Positions 35,882 through 48,630 of a DNA stretch of 64,000 nucleotides are shown here, in pieces; position 1 is the stretch's first letter, and each line of letters opens with the position of its first letter. The position numbers and the translations under genes are program-made. The stretch is from Phallus indusiatus. Its lineage: Eukaryota; Basidiomycota; Agaricomycetes; Phallales; Phallaceae. The DNA lies in assembly GCA_027605045.1 (NCBI GenBank), contig JAQFWX010000097.1:62001-126000 (forward strand), in the 5' to 3' direction. The notes under the pieces were generated by a model. The model worked only from the letters and a program-made list of their open reading frames with translations. It made no database searches and was not told the DNA's origin.

Positions 35882-37076
35882 ATGGGCGAAACCGATCATC
35901 CACCCTGCTATTGCACCTGCGCATATAAGGAGGCTCACGGCGACAAGATCGAGTTGGACGTTTATCTTCCTCCGGAGGGAACACAAGCAGGCCTTTCAAA
36001 AGAGACACAACTTCGTCCTGCTATCGTGTTTTTCCATGGCGGTGGATTGTTCGTTGGTGAGAAGGACGCATGGTTTCCGTATTGGATTCACAGTAAGCGT
36101 TCTAGTATTTGATAATCGCGAAAGCCTCGTTTCACCAAGTTATGATTACAGATAGAGCGATGGATTCGGGATATGTTTTTATCACCGTTAATTACCGACT
36201 TCTTATCCCATGCTCTGCTCATGACATAGTCGACGATATTAAGGACCTTTTTAATTTCATACGCGACGATATTAACAAAGTCATTCAATCTCACGGTCGA
36301 AATGAAGGTGTCGACTCTGATAAGCTCATTGCTGCTGGTAACAGCGCAGGATGCACTTGTGTTTATCTTTCTACCATACATGCCAACCCGAAACCAAAAG
36401 CCATTCTTTCTGTATATGGAATGGGAGGAGACTATATGGTGCGATATTCCTTTTACGGTTAGCCGACCACTCGTTCTCTGAAAAGACTGTAATTATCTAG
36501 AGACATCACTATCTATCTCACACGAGCGATTCCGTGTATCCCAACCGAGAAAGAATTGAAGCAAAAGATTACCCTGAGTTTGTCTACCCCAGGTCTCAAG
36601 AACAAAAACCTATCAGTGCTTCTACTCCAACCTATCATGGTCAAGATTACTATATACCCGGTTTTCCAAGCAACCCGCGAATGCTTATAATGAGAATCTA
36701 TCTTCAAGACGGAAATTTCCTCGATTATTATACCGGTCAACACTCTCCTTCTTTGAGCGAACATCTTCGAGCTCACCTCGATTCGGAAACCCCCCCTGAC
36801 TGGACGACTATTGTCCCCCAAAAACATCTCAAACTATTTCCACAGCTCAACATAGCTGAATTTCCACCTTCGTTCTTTATACACGGCACGGCAGACATTC
36901 TCGTTGACTATTCTGAGACGCAAACCCTTTACGATTTACTTGTCTCTCGAGGAACTCCTGTCGTGCTCAGACCTTGTGAAGGAGAGGGACACTCGTTTGA
37001 CTATGCAGAGACGGCGGAAGGAAAGTGGGGCGCTGTTTTTGATGAAGCCTTTGCCTTTGTAGCTAAATATATATAA
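35882..37076 (+). CDS. Alpha/beta hydrolase fold-3 esterase (hormone-sensitive-lipase family)
   Basis: Starts MGETDHPPCYCTCAYKEAHG. The oxyanion-hole motif is AIVFFHGGGLFVGE; the nucleophile elbow is GNSAG (AAGNSAGCTC, where GDSAG is usual); the acid is in FIHGTADILVDYSE; the His is in CEGEGHSFDY. These four elements in this spacing define the HSL/arylacetamide-deacetylase-type esterases, which cleave short acyl esters. Three exons are likely (35882-36091, about 36155-36433, about 36503-37076), with introns beginning GTAAGC and GTGCGA; the last exon is open throughout. No signal peptide, so probably cytosolic. It ends AFAFVAKYI. Substrate unknown. Confidence 0.83.
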
Positions 37077-37179
37077 TACCACCTTTAGACGGTATGTATC
37101 ATTTCACTCTGAATGTATGAGAATCCTCGCGAAATACAAATGCTTTAGAATAAAATAAGTGCCTTATAAGAGTACTACG

Positions 37180-38877
37180 CTACATTAATTTTCCTGCGAT
37201 ACCGTTCTGCCCGCTCTTTTTCAGTGCTCTACCAGTTGCGAATAAGAGTTGGTCGAAAATTGACGCGATCGTCAACACTCCTCCAACAATAGCGCATGTC
37301 CTGAAATGGATGATTAGGAATGAAAGATATTCTGGGTGGTTCTTGACACTTACGAAGTCAGGAAGTGAGCAAACGATTGACGGGTCTCAGAATGAATGAT
37401 GAGAATCGGCGATATCTCAACGTTGAAGAAAGTGCCTTGGTAGAAATCTGGATGAGCATACATAGATGTTTTGGAACGTGTCAACTTACCTGGCATACCG
37501 GCAACTCCATGACTTAGATGTACACCTTGACCGGTGCTCCCTTGTGCGCCCTCGGAAAGATCTCGTTCAAAATGTGTGACACTATATTGGTGGACTTTAA
37601 CCTGACAATCAAATACGTTACGAAGAATGAATGAAGACATATGAATAACCAACGTACAATACGTCCGTCCAGAGAACGGAATTGGGTAGAGACTACTTTT
37701 AAGAAGTACTGGAACATATACTGCGTTTTGGGAGCCTGGAAAAAGAATAAGAAAAAAGCTGGAATCGACAGATAGCGAGAAGAATATACCGAAGCAACGA
37801 CGCCAACAAGAGGATCTCCTTCTATATTTAGTCGCCTTTTCAATTCGGCACTAATATCCTTCTTTCTGATATCATACTCATCGTCGCTTTCAAACTCGAG
37901 GGTATGAATGGTGTGTCCAAAGTTATGGTGTTGACCATTCGTGTCTTTCAAATAAGGTACCAAATCGTGGACTTGCATTGTATGCGATTGGAATGAACGT
38001 CCAGGAGTCAAGTAAATGTTACCAACGACTTTGTTCACTCGAATACGACCAGCGATATTGCATCCTTCAGCTGCCTGGTTCTTGATTTTATCCGACCATC
38101 CTTCGGCTACACACTGGTGAATTCACATCCTAGTAAGCAAAACGCGTCAAAGTCGACAGGAAACACAATGACTGACCTGCTCTATGGCATCTGGATTACC
38201 AAAACTCCAGCCGCGGTTGACGTAGGATTGACGAACTTCTTCACAGGTATTGCAACATCCGCTTGCGGGAACAATACCACCGTAGCATGAACCACAATAG
38301 TTGGGGTCCCTATTGGCCACGGCCTTGTCTAAATCAGAGCCCAGCTGGGCAGCGATATCGCCTACGACATTGCCTTGGGGATCCAGTCTTGTTTTCATAA
38401 CATTGTGAGTTATGTCTCTTTGTTGTTCACCCGAGATGTCTACGACGTCCAAGCTAAGTACTGCAAGGGAGATATAAATAGAGCAGCTGAATATAGGTCA
38501 ACGAAAAAAAAAAACAACGAACGGTAGCATGGTACATGAGGAAATGTAACGTTCATGTGTACTGTTAGCTTTTCACCTCGCGATTTGTCCACGACAATTG
38601 ACGTGTCAATGTGAACTCGACGATAGTCGAAGAATTCGATAGTCATGAAAGTGAGGATAATGGCCGCCGACAGCAAGGTAACTATTTTGCTTTTTTAGTA
38701 ATGGTAGTTTATTTTTCTCCAAATAGGATACTTACGGAAAGCTCCAGTTCGAGTTTTAATTTTGACATCCTCTGATGTCTGAAAAGAAGCAGTCAATAAA
38801 CAAAAGGAAAAATAAAGCTCATGAATTCTCACTTTGCCAAAGGCATCAACGCCCTTGAAAGACAAACCTTTTGCCAT
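37180..38877 (-). CDS. ERV46: ERV46/ERGIC3-type COPII vesicle cargo receptor
   Basis: Erv46 cycles between ER and Golgi with Erv41 and sorts cargo. The N-terminus MAKGLSFKGVDAFGK, then TSEDVKIKTRTGA, precedes the first TM segment (LLSAAIILTFMTIEFFDYRR). The lumenal domain carries VDKSRGEKLTVHMNVTFPHV, the Cys-rich signature YCGSCYGG...GCCNTCEEVRQSY, RIRVNKVVGNIYLTPGRSFQ and HTIHTLEFESDDEY. The C-terminal part has VEISPILIIHSETRQSFAHF, a second TM (CAIVGGVLTIASIFDQLLF) and the tail KKSGQNGIAGKLM. Roughly ten short introns. It is 193 bp from the divergent GSKIP-domain gene. Confidence 0.92.
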
Positions 38878-39070
38878 CGAAGCAAGGGAGTGAAAGGTCG
38901 AGACAGCGAGGAAGGTTTAAATAAACTCGGGTACTTGTAAATGGTATACGTGGAAGGTGCGCAACGACATACTCCGGGGAGTTTCCGAGTCCGGGCGTCA
39001 CATGCATCGCACCACGGGTCGCAGTAAACAAATTAGTGAATTAGCTCGCTGACTTTTTCTTATTGGCAAG

Positions 39071-39432
39071 ATGTCTTCTTTCTCAAAACCAGAACTGATT
39101 AGAGCTTTATCCGAGGTGGAATACGGCATAATCGCCTATCGCGTGGTGGAAGACTTGTGCGATCTTCATCAGGCTGTATCTGAAGTCGAGTTGCTGGAAA
39201 AACGACAGATCAAAGTCAAACTCACAGCTAGGGGCTACGAAGTAGGGTTTTTTTGGGAGAATAAGAATTTCTTATGGGGCTCATAATACTACAGGTAGAA
39301 GGCCATCAGGACGATGAGCCACGGATTTATGAAACACTAGAAGATCTTTTGTGGAGTGTAAGCCCGAGCTACAGAGAACGTCATCAGGCAGAAATAATTG
39401 CTCGACTGTCACGCCTGGACGAAAACTTATGA
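39071..39432 (+). CDS. GSKIP-domain (DUF727-type) small protein
   Basis: Two exons (39071-39241 and 39295-39432) give 102 residues. The C-terminal part matches the GSKIP fold: a strand IKVKLTARGYEVEG, then YETLEDLLWSVSPSYRERHQ and a final helix AEIIARLSRLDENL. In animals GSKIP binds GSK3-beta and protein kinase A; the same domain also sits at the N-terminus of Clu1-like proteins. A fungal single-domain version has no established role that I can name. The start MSSFSKPELIRALSEVE follows a 193-bp divergent promoter shared with ERV46. Confidence 0.75.
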
Positions 39433-39475
39433 CGGGATGCGACTCGCGCACTGACACTTGTACAATGTCTGTATA

Positions 39476-39949
39476 ATGCCAGCAATGTCTTCCTCTATCA
39501 CTTCTGAATCCACAACCCGCGACCAGCTATTATCGGCAGCCCACGCAGTTTGCAACGATTTTGCCTCGCACAAAGACGTGCTAACCCACTTTTCAACATC
39601 AACAACCCCTATCGCTGTTGAACATGGTCATTCTTCCCTTGCTCCCTTCCTCGGTCGTGAATTCGTCGGTCTCGAAGACGTCAAAACATACTTTTATATT
39701 CTGGCCAAAACTATCAAATACAATAATATGGAATTCGTCGAGTATATCGTTGATGACCAACAGAGGAAAGTCGTTGTAAAAGGCCGAGCAGAATTTAGAT
39801 GGATAGAGACTCAGCAATCTTGGGACGAGATGTTTGTTTATGTTCTTCAATTTGACGACGAGTACAAGTTGGCACGGTACGAAGTTTGGGCTGATTCCGG
39901 ATCTGTTTATTTGGCTAGAACGGGCCAAATGCATGTATTACAGTCGTAA
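39476..39949 (+). CDS. NTF2/SnoaL-like domain protein
   Basis: Single exon, 157 residues, starting MPAMSSSITSESTTRDQLLS; an ATG three codons further in (MSSSIT) is equally possible. The pattern of an N-terminal helix (LLSAAHAVCNDFASHKDVLT), a loop, a helix DVKTYFYILAKTI, then strands FVEYIVDDQQRKVVVKGRAE, WDEMFVYVLQFDDEYKLARY and VWADSGSVYLA fits the cone-shaped NTF2-like fold. Such fungal proteins are usually of unknown function and may bind small hydrophobic ligands. It lies 43 bp downstream of the GSKIP gene on the same strand, which is very close and leaves little room for a separate promoter. Confidence 0.7.
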   Translation: MPAMSSSITSESTTRDQLLSAAHAVCNDFASHKDVLTHFSTSTTPIAVEHGHSSLAPFLGREFVGLEDVKTYFYILAKTIKYNNMEFVEYIVDDQQRKVVVKGRAEFRWIETQQSWDEMFVYVLQFDDEYKLARYEVWADSGSVYLARTGQMHVLQS

Positions 39950-40101
39950 TCCCCGATGACAACTTTTTGCAATAATATCTTGTACAATCCGTCATAAAAA
40001 CCTGAGTGTCCCAAGTCGTTTGCTGCGAAAAATTTATGCAAAATAGCATTGCAGTATCATGGCATGACGTATGTGACACAACCGACGCGTTGAAGTTGGG
40101 T

Positions 40102-43100
40102 ATGGTGTCTCCCTCCGCCACCGTTGAGAACTACCCAGTCAACTTCCCTTATCGGACGCGTTTTGCAGTACATCCTCGTGCTTGTTCAATCGGCGGTGGC
40201 TCATTCGCTTCATCGAGTGATGGCTCTCGTGCAGTCGTAGCAGGAAACGACGGTCCGTGATATTCATTAAACGTTGCACTCGTTGTTTACAGAGTCGATA
40301 TTCCAGTTCTACGTTTGATCAAAATATCGGATACAAGTCGACAAACTGATGAACATCTGCATTTAAATGCGAGATTATGCGTTGGTCCTGGTGGTGCAAC
40401 TATCGAGACAAGCCCGAATATGTGGCCCTCGTCAGGTCTCAAAGTAGATAGTGCTCCTACAGATGTCATATGGGGAAGAGGAGGTCTGAACGCTCATTCA
40501 TTCTATCCTTCTGTCAGTCATGACTGAAATTCTTCAAAACAGCATTTGACAATAAAGTTGTGACCAGTGCACGAAACGGTGAAATCATCTACTGGGATGT
40601 TTCGCGATCAGGGAACAAATTTGGTACATGTTTTAAAATTCCGGCAACTACACTAAAGTCCTCATGAACAATATACTATAGACGGTCGCGTTAGGGAACA
40701 TAAACGGGCTATCAATCAACTTGCACCGTCATCTACTCTCCCATACATGTTTGTTAGTGGTTCGCAGGATGGTTATCTCCGCATTTGGGTAACTGCTTTT
40801 GTTATATTGGCTATCTCATCTACCTACTTTCGAAGGATTTTCGGTCGCCTGTTTCATCGGTTCTCAAAGTCTATCATGCAGCCGGCATTCGAACTTTAGC
40901 TTTGTGTCCAGTGTCTTCCCATCCCATGCATGTTTGTGTTGGGCTGGAAAGTGGTACCATTCAAAGGTAGAGTGATTGTGTTCTAATACATAATTTGGTA
41001 TTCTAACCCAGAAGTTAGATGGGACCTTCGGTCAAAGGCCCAACCTTTGGAACGAGTCACCCTCGCTCACTCTTCTGCGGTCCTTTCCATGGACTGGCAG
41101 AGTCCCAGTTTGAACGAAAGTGGTCTTGGGTGGATCGTAACTAGCGGTATGGACAGAAGCGTCAAGGTGTGTTTCTTTCTGTTCTGGCTGTTATTTTGCT
41201 GATAAATAATGAAACATCCGAACAAGATATGGGATTTAACGAATTCTGGTACAAATATAACCATTCCCAATGACAATGAAAAGTCTTTTCCAGCGATGAA
41301 GATGGGTGGTAATGGGCCCATACGGACGTTGCACCCGAGTTTCATTGGCCGTCATGTCAAATGGCGACAAGGAAGTAATACTGAAGTTGCAGTGGGTTTT
41401 TCTTATGATTTGCGTGCCTCCTGATTTTAATGTTTCCTTCTAGATTGTCTCAAACACTGACGTAGATAGTGATTCTATCGTAGAGATATGGGATATCAGA
41501 CGGGGTTGGATTGGGAAGTGGGCTTTACAACACGGCGCGGAAGGGGTCGAAGGCAGCGTGACTGGTATATCTCAAATCTCAGCTCCCGGTAAATTCTAAT
41601 AATTATATAGACCTTTCATTCGCTTCTGAAAATATTCTTCATACGCTACATACTTCCGGAGCATTCGTTCAATACGATTTACACCATTCGCTCATTAAAC
41701 CACTGGATGCGATCCCTAGGAATTCACTAGCTTGGACTGCTACAGGAGAGATGGCGTTTGTAGCAGGTCTCAAGGATGAGCATGAAATTCCTTTTGACCA
41801 CGTCGAGTATGTCTACCCCCTTTCTTATGTCGTTACGACTCTTGACCAAGATGCTCCAGGGATTTCAATGATCGAACAGACCACGCTCAATACGATCTCA
41901 AGGCAATTACTGATCCTCCCTATATTCCGACCGACCAGACATTTGGAGTTCTTTCAATTGTGAAAGGTGGTTCCCAAGATATGTCTCCGGAATTCAACAC
42001 ATTACTGGGCATCGATGCCAATCGAATAACTCGCTTGGCTAAGCGATATATTTTCCGTTTAAATGACATGAACGGCGATAGAAAAGAAATTTGCATCGCA
42101 AATGCCGAGGTGAAAAGGCACAAGCACTATTGTCAATAACATCTTTTGAGCTCTTCGTTTCTAGGTAGCTGAGTCGGAAGGTGACGACGAGGCTGTTCGT
42201 GTCTGGAACCTGCTTGCCACCCTTTTGAACGACGACGACGTCCGTGACGAAAGTGCAGCAAACGAAACTGAGAACCAACCGAGTCGTAACACCCCTCCAT
42301 CTCAGCCTTCACTTCTTCCTTTGCCAGAATCATCTCGATCGATGTCAATTACTTTAAACCATAATGCTGAGGGCTCTCAGGCAGAAACTACTGGACATAT
42401 TTCCGCGTCACCGTCGATTACACGACCAACTATTACTACGATTACTGTTTCGTCTTCTCCAGACAACCAATCAAGCACCTTGACAGGACATTCTCAAGAG
42501 AAGATTGAGGACAAAAATTCCAATCATAAACAGAAAGATCCCCAAATGTCTCCCGTATCAATGTATGATGCTTCCATTTCTAGTGCTGGTTTGGGCGACC
42601 CCGGTGGTTCTGAATCGGGCAAGTATAATCATTCTTAAATTTTTCTTCATTCAATTTTAACAATATCAATTTCCAGTTGTTCGGCGGTCTCCTGTCTTCC
42701 CCTCACGCCCTCGACCAAATTTCCGCCGTGAATCTGCCCCTGTCAGTAGTACACCAGTTGCTTCATCCAGACGATCTGTGGCTCTTTCGCGTTCGCACCT
42801 TGGTGGAGGGGCTTTGGATAGCTCTGATGATGAAAATGATGATGATCCGAAAGCCGAGCGCAGCGGAGGGGCGACACATCACACTGGTACTTATGACAGA
42901 AGCGGGCTAACGGGTATGATGGAAGAATACCGGAAACTGAAAAGCGACGGATCGATTAGAAGGGTTTCTGAAGAAGACCTTCGCGGTAAAGTATCACCTG
43001 GGTTAATGACTCGCAGTACCTCTGCAAAATCTTTCTCAGAAAGTTCCAAAATCAATCTTTCCATGAAATCTCCGTATCCCGGCTCAAGTCTGAGTGCCAT

Positions 43101-45044
43101 TCAAGATGTCGATTATCAGAAACTAAGCACTAGCAAATCTGGATCAGCCTCTACGTCTTCCTCCTCGTCAAAGATGCAAATGTCAAAAGGTCGACAAACT
43201 CGACCTTCGGCGAGCTTATCATCGTCCTCTTCATCGCTCTCGAAACCCGTCTCTCAACGCGTGCTAAAGCTTCCACACATTTCATCTATGCCTCCTCCTA
43301 TAGCGAGAGTTCGCTCTGCCAAAGCACAGCCGACTCCCAGTCCGCTTTCCAGAGTATTCACACCGCAGTCTCGTAGAAGTGATGCGCCGATAACAAGTTT
43401 AATACATGCACAACGTGTGCGAACTGTATCTCCGGATAAGCATTTCTCGGATGATGAAGAGGAAAGGGGCAGTTCTGAATCCGAGTCGCATTCGGATGTG
43501 GAGGAAATTGTTTCCGATACGGATAGCGACCTAGAAGTGGAAGATGGGTCCGATGATTCCTCCCAAGGTCCCCCTTCTCGCTCGTTGGCACGATCTAATT
43601 CGGTTCCCATACCTTCTTCAGTCCCCAGGGTGACAGATTCGCTTTCGTGGAACGTTCCCAGACGGACACCTTCTAAGAGTAGTATACGGACAGTCACTGT
43701 CGCAGTACCTTCCCGACCTCCATCCGTTTTGTCAAACACCTCCCGCCGCTATGCAGAAAACAAAATCGAAGAAGGAGATCAAGCTTCTGCATCAGAGCGT
43801 ATTACAGTAACGCAAGAGTCTTTGACTTCTACACGACGTCCTTCTCCTTCTCCTGCTCCCGCACCAGGTAATATCGGATTAAGCAGCGCGGGTACAGGTC
43901 TAGGTCTTGTGAATGTGACGAACGAGGAAAGTGGAGGAGGGGATGCGAGTCTCTTCAACGTTTCTATCCACCGGTTGCGGCCTATCAATTTAGCCGTCCC
44001 GTCTTGGGAGAAAAAGTGGAGAGACATAGTTTGGAAGGAGATGAGGAAAAATTTTGAGCGGTTATCCGAGAATGTAAGTTTGATTGTTGAGTGTTTATAC
44101 GTTTCTGATGGTGTTTACAGGGTGATGTGCAAATGTGTGCGATGCTGGCAATATTGGTGCCAAAGGAGTTGAAACTGAGGAAAACCGCGATAAGAAGAAG
44201 TATTGAAGCTTATATTGGTGAGTACAACCCATTGAATTTGATGGGCTCCGCTTATTGTCTGATTCAGAGTTACTGTCTCGTTTAAGGCAGCATATACTTG
44301 CAGCTCACGTGCGGAAATATACTGAAGTAAATTTAACTGAACAAACAGGCCAGGTATGATTCAGCACTATTTCGCTACATATTATTGAATCGAGAACAGG
44401 TTGCTATATATTCCGCATGTGGAAGATGTAATACATCTATTAAAAGAACATCACGCGCAACGTTACTTTGTTCTAAGTGTAAATCTCAACCTAATCATTG
44501 TGCAATCTGGTCCGTATTTTATGATCTTTATTCCTGCTACTTGGGTTTTACAATTTTTCACAGTCATTTACCAGTCCACAAACTATTCATACATTGTCCT
44601 ATATGCGAACATGGGGGGCACGAGACATGTTATCGTTCATATATGGCTAGTCGTCCCGCAATGGAACTTCCAGTCCCAAGTACCGCAATTTCTTTGTTCT
44701 CCAATGCTTTCGGTCTTTTTCACACGCAATCAAGTAATTCCCTCTCCGGCTCGTCGCTTGGGAGTAGTGTGGCGATGGAGGATACTACATCAACATATTA
44801 TAGCTTTTCGGAGACGGCTAGTGGTGGTGGTGAAACTAGCTTCGAGGAAGAAGACAGTGAATTGACCGCAGGCTCAAATCCCACAGGATCAGAGCATGGT
44901 ACGGATATCCTCCGGAAGACACGACTTGGTATTCAAAGCAAGCCGATCCAAATCTGGGGACATGCATGTCCGGCGGGGTGTGGACATTGGTGTTGGGGGA
45001 CTAACATCAGCGTGGAAAGAAATGAAGTGTTGACTCGTTTATAA
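40102..45044 (+). CDS. RTC1: RTC1/WDR24-like WD40-RING subunit of the SEACAT/GATOR2 complex
   Basis: GATOR2/SEACAT activates TORC1 by opposing the GATOR1/SEACIT GAP. The N-terminal propeller includes GGSFASSSDGSRAVVAGND, AFDNKVVTSARNGEIIYWDV, EHKRAINQLAPSSTLPYMFV, SGSQDGYLRIWDFR, ESGTIQRWDLRSK, TSGMDRSVKIWDLTNSG and DSIVEIWDIRRGW. A long Ser-rich disordered middle (42230-43800) follows, with many phosphorylatable Ser/Thr and the acidic block HFSDDEEERGSSESESHSDV. Then helices typical of SEA proteins (SVPSWEKKWRDIVWKEMRK-like, 44000-44300). The C-terminal RING/zinc region has CGRCNTSI, LLCSKCKSQPNHCAIC-type pairs, FIHCPICEHGGHETCY and HACPAGCGHWCWG. The zinc region is interrupted by an intron (from the GT after CATTGTGCAATCTG, ending about 44570). 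The start MVSPSATVENYPVNFPYRT is preferred but an upstream exon is possible. Confidence 0.86.
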
Positions 45045-45225
45045 TCTATAATTTCATTTCCAAGTTCCATTTTTTCTTAGAATCTCCACCGCAATTCACG
45101 TCACGGTTAGTGGTTCCGCTGACACGCCATGACGTAATAAGCTGATCGATCACAATTGCCATTGGATGCAGCACTTGACCCTCGTTACTTTAAGACCTTA
45201 GTGGTTGAATTTTGCCTCCTATTTC

Positions 45226-46038
45226 ATGACAACAATACTACCTCAATTACCCGTTGAAATTGTTATTCTTATCGTAGCCTACGCAGCCGATGAAGATAAA
45301 GATCTCGCCGCCAAGCTGTGTCGAGTTTCGAGCTGGATTCGGGATATCGTAGAACCAATACTGTACAGGGTCGTTTGTTTAAACCACCTGGGACATTTGG
45401 AGACAAATAGAAGGTTAAAACAATCCCAGACTCGCAAGTTTGTCAAATGCTTTGGCTTAGCTGGTGCGCCGAACCTGAGCAGCCTTGGAGATTTGGAAAA
45501 CGATCCTTTCCAAACCATTACGAACTTTGCCAGCGATAGCGTTTATAACCTGAGTTTTGTGGCTACAGAAGATATAGAAGAGATGCATTTGCTGAATATC
45601 GTCGCCTATCGTGCTTTCGCGGGAATTGCGTTTCCCCGTCTAAAAAGGCTTCACTATTGCGGTAGAAGGGGACCTTTCTTGATGTTAGGCTCGGCCGGAC
45701 TGTCGATTACACGACTACTGAGGGAAACCAAGCTTACGGAACTAGCCATTTCAATATCGGAAGAGCCGAATATGACCAGCTTCATCTCGGACATCAACGA
45801 GATATTGAAGAGTCATGGCACGTTAAGGCTTCTTTACATTCGAATTTTACACAGCACAGCACTTGTGCTACAAGGTGTAGATTATGAATCATTGGAGGGG
45901 CAGTTGGCATCTATCGGAGACACCCGTCTAATAGTCAAACGTGTAGATGCGATCGCCAACACAGAGATTCTGTTACATGAATGGGAGCAGAATGCGAGAA
46001 GAGGGGAGGATTCTGGGAATGGGCAGAGCTTCAATTAA
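45226..46038 (+). CDS. F-box-type protein, single exon
   Basis: 270 residues. The N-terminus MTTILPQLPVEIVILIVAYA followed by LAAKLCRVSSWIRDIVEPIL and YRVVCLNH has the F-box pattern LPxEI...I...A, with a following helix and W. The rest is a set of leucine-rich segments (KRLHYCGRRGPF, LTELAISISE, LRLLYIRIL) without clear repeat register. F-box proteins recruit substrates to SCF ubiquitin ligases. Basidiomycetes have large, fast-evolving sets with unknown targets. There is no intron and the frame is intact. First of three such genes in 5 kb. Confidence 0.68.
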   Translation: MTTILPQLPVEIVILIVAYAADEDKDLAAKLCRVSSWIRDIVEPILYRVVCLNHLGHLETNRRLKQSQTRKFVKCFGLAGAPNLSSLGDLENDPFQTITNFASDSVYNLSFVATEDIEEMHLLNIVAYRAFAGIAFPRLKRLHYCGRRGPFLMLGSAGLSITRLLRETKLTELAISISEEPNMTSFISDINEILKSHGTLRLLYIRILHSTALVLQGVDYESLEGQLASIGDTRLIVKRVDAIANTEILLHEWEQNARRGEDSGNGQSFN

Positions 46039-47092
46039 AACAGAGAAGTCCCATTAGGGTCACCCTCTATCAGAGCTGAACGCTGAACAAATACGCGCAG
46101 CAAATTCTGTAACTTCAATGCTGTCGCGCGTGGCACTCTACTAGTAAGTGCCACCGCAATCGCCTATGAACACGTTCAGACTCAGTAGATGGCGTTGGAC
46201 CCTATGAGGTGAGGCTTTTGGGCGATTGGAATGAAATGATTTAATTTCACCATTTTGAAGCTATGCAGATTACACGATGTATATATTTTTTTCAAATCGT
46301 GACAATATTCAAGGCCAGGCAGAGTGCATACTATTTAGCGCTCTAGCGGCCTTGTGACGCTTCTCCAACTCGCCCTTTCTTTCTTGTCGTCATTACTCAC
46401 CCAAATAAATGGTGATGTATACATTACCGCTTATTTATTCTTTCAGTATTCGAGGGTAAGAAGAGGAAGCTCAATTCAGTTTTCAGTCGGACAAACAATT
46501 ATGACATTGAAACCTTAAACCCGAGCTTGTTCGCCGGTGAAACTTATATGACGCTACCACTCAAATTGAGGAGCACCACATCTTGTCATGCGCACAACAC
46601 GCGCAGTTCGGATTTGAAAAACTCCCAAAAATGTGGATATTCGGCCTTTTCAAGATCCGATGAATGATTTACTCTACAATGGTTGACGGGGGACAGACTC
46701 AAAGTTTGTATGAATGCGGAGACCGCAAATCGGATGCCTGTCGTCATTCCCTCGACTTAATGTGATTGCATTCTTTCGCTTAATTTCAGAAACCATTTTA
46801 TCGCCTGTACCCCTCGTCCTGCACTGGGTTTTGACCATGGCAAGCGTGCCGCTTATGGCTCCAGGCTGTCCTATTTTCTCACCTACGTCTTCCTAATTCC
46901 GAAAACCCGCACGTCAATCCAAGGGAGATCGAGTTGGTGCATCATCTATGACGATAAGGGTGCCTTTGTGATCACCCTATCATGTTGGGCACCTAAAAAT
47001 GAAACGATTGCCCCTCACCATGGTAGTCTATGCATATATAACACTGCATATCCTGTTTCCCTCCTCAAAGGCGAGGAGGGGACCGCTCAAAA
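46039..47092. other. Intergenic, nothing recognised
   Basis: 1.05 kb between two F-box-type genes transcribed in the same direction. Short frames (46714-46896) have no motif. The final 100 bases before the next ATG include CT-rich stretches. Confidence 0.5.
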
Positions 47093-48630
47093 ATGTCGAA
47101 TACCCAAAGTCGACGTGTATGTTGTCTGTTTCCTTATGAAAATGGTGCTTGATATATTTATCCTGATGCTTGTCAGCATATCCTTCGAGTTCCAGGAGAA
47201 CTCATCTTCAAATGTCTAGAGTACCTTTTGCCTGCAATTCACGATACCTCAGATTTCAGGTACCCGCTCGCTATCGGAGACCTCTCGGATCTCCTTCGCT
47301 GCCGTTTGGTCTGTCACGTGTTCTATGTGGTTTCCTCCTCCTTGGTTTGGAGACGCGTCAAGCTTGTGTTTCCGGGATATAGATCGTCAAACCCATCAGC
47401 GATCTCAGTCGCCCATGAAGATGTCTCCAAAGTGGCGGAAATAACGCGATTTCTGCTACGTAGTTCACATTTCATTAAGGATATAAGACTGTTGATCATC
47501 CTCACCAACGGCCCACGATACGAGCAGGCAATGTACCAGGATACGGTCCCCGCATTTTTAAGGTTAATTCCGTCATTCACCAACGTGAGGGTCTTAAACC
47601 TAGAAAATGTCTCTATCCTCGGTTCTGATGTGATGCTCCAACTATTTCTCCGTCCAAGTTTGCATACGGTCCGTCTCGGTAATATTGACTTTTCTAGATT
47701 TTCCAGTCTAGGTCGGCCAGTCAATCCGAATATCAAGTCTCTTGCGATTCATCGCTGCCGAAGACCGGCAGAATTATTTAGAATAATGCCTTCAGTGCAA
47801 GCTTTCGACGGAGAAATAGATGAAGCGTCGCTTCGTACGATACGGTGGCCATATCTAAACGAGGTCTCATTCCGAAGCGATATCCCCGTATGGGATGATA
47901 TAGCGCGCACATTCCTGGTACGCTTTTCTTTTCTTTTCATTAATTAGTCAACTGACATCGAACCTAACGTCAATAATTTCCAGTCCTGGAGGCAGTCCCG
48001 ACCCTTGTCTCTCACTGAACTTATGATTTCTCAATGGAATTTTAATCCCAAGATAAAGAATTTGTTTTCTATCATTCAGCCTTTCATAGGGAACCCACTC
48101 AACAAGTTGATCTTGTACTATGTAGAGGAGCCCTCAGTCGAAAATCTGGATTTAATTATTCGTTTCTTTCCTTCTTTACAACATTTATCCCTTCTGAGCG
48201 ATGAAGAATTGGTTCGATGGCCCGGTAACATTGTGAGCTCGTCTTATTTTTTCTTTCCCAGGTGCTGATACGATTTTTTTCATTTAAATTTATTCTTCAT
48301 GCGAAGGAAACCTACAGTGACTGTCTTTCCCGATTAAATCAGCTCCGACTTTTAGAGTGGAACTTCTATGATGACGATACTAATGACGACACCGTTTATG
48401 GTGACTGGAACATGGTCAGCGAGGATCGTCTTTCAGAGATGGTCCTTTGTCTGGCAGACCATTGTCGCTATCTCAGAGAAGTGCGGTTCTGCCTCGTAAT
48501 TGACGGCTATATGGGTCTGACACTTTCTAAAAATGACTCCGGAACCTCTGACATCGAGAATATCTTTTACTCTGACTCTCTGACGTTCTCCACTTCGTCG
48601 TGGGCTCCATATAATTTCAGCGATGCCTAA
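47093..48630 (+). CDS. F-box/LRR-type protein, multi-exon
   Basis: A first mini-exon MSNTQSRR (47093-47116, donor GTATGT) joins HILRVPGELIFKCLEYLLPA at 47177, giving an F-box-like start (VPGELIFKCLEYLLP...DLLRCRLVCHVFY). Leucine-rich stretches follow: VRVLNLENVSILGSDVMLQL, LHTVRLGNIDFSRFSSLG, IKSLAIHRCRRPAELF and, after an intron at 47919-47982, LTELMISQWNFNPKIKNLF and FPSLQHLSLLSDEELVRWPG. A third intron near 48233-48310 leads to LRLLEWNFYDDDTNDDTVYG. It ends SSWAPYNFSDA, in a convergent arrangement with the next F-box gene. The substrate is unknown. Confidence 0.65.
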
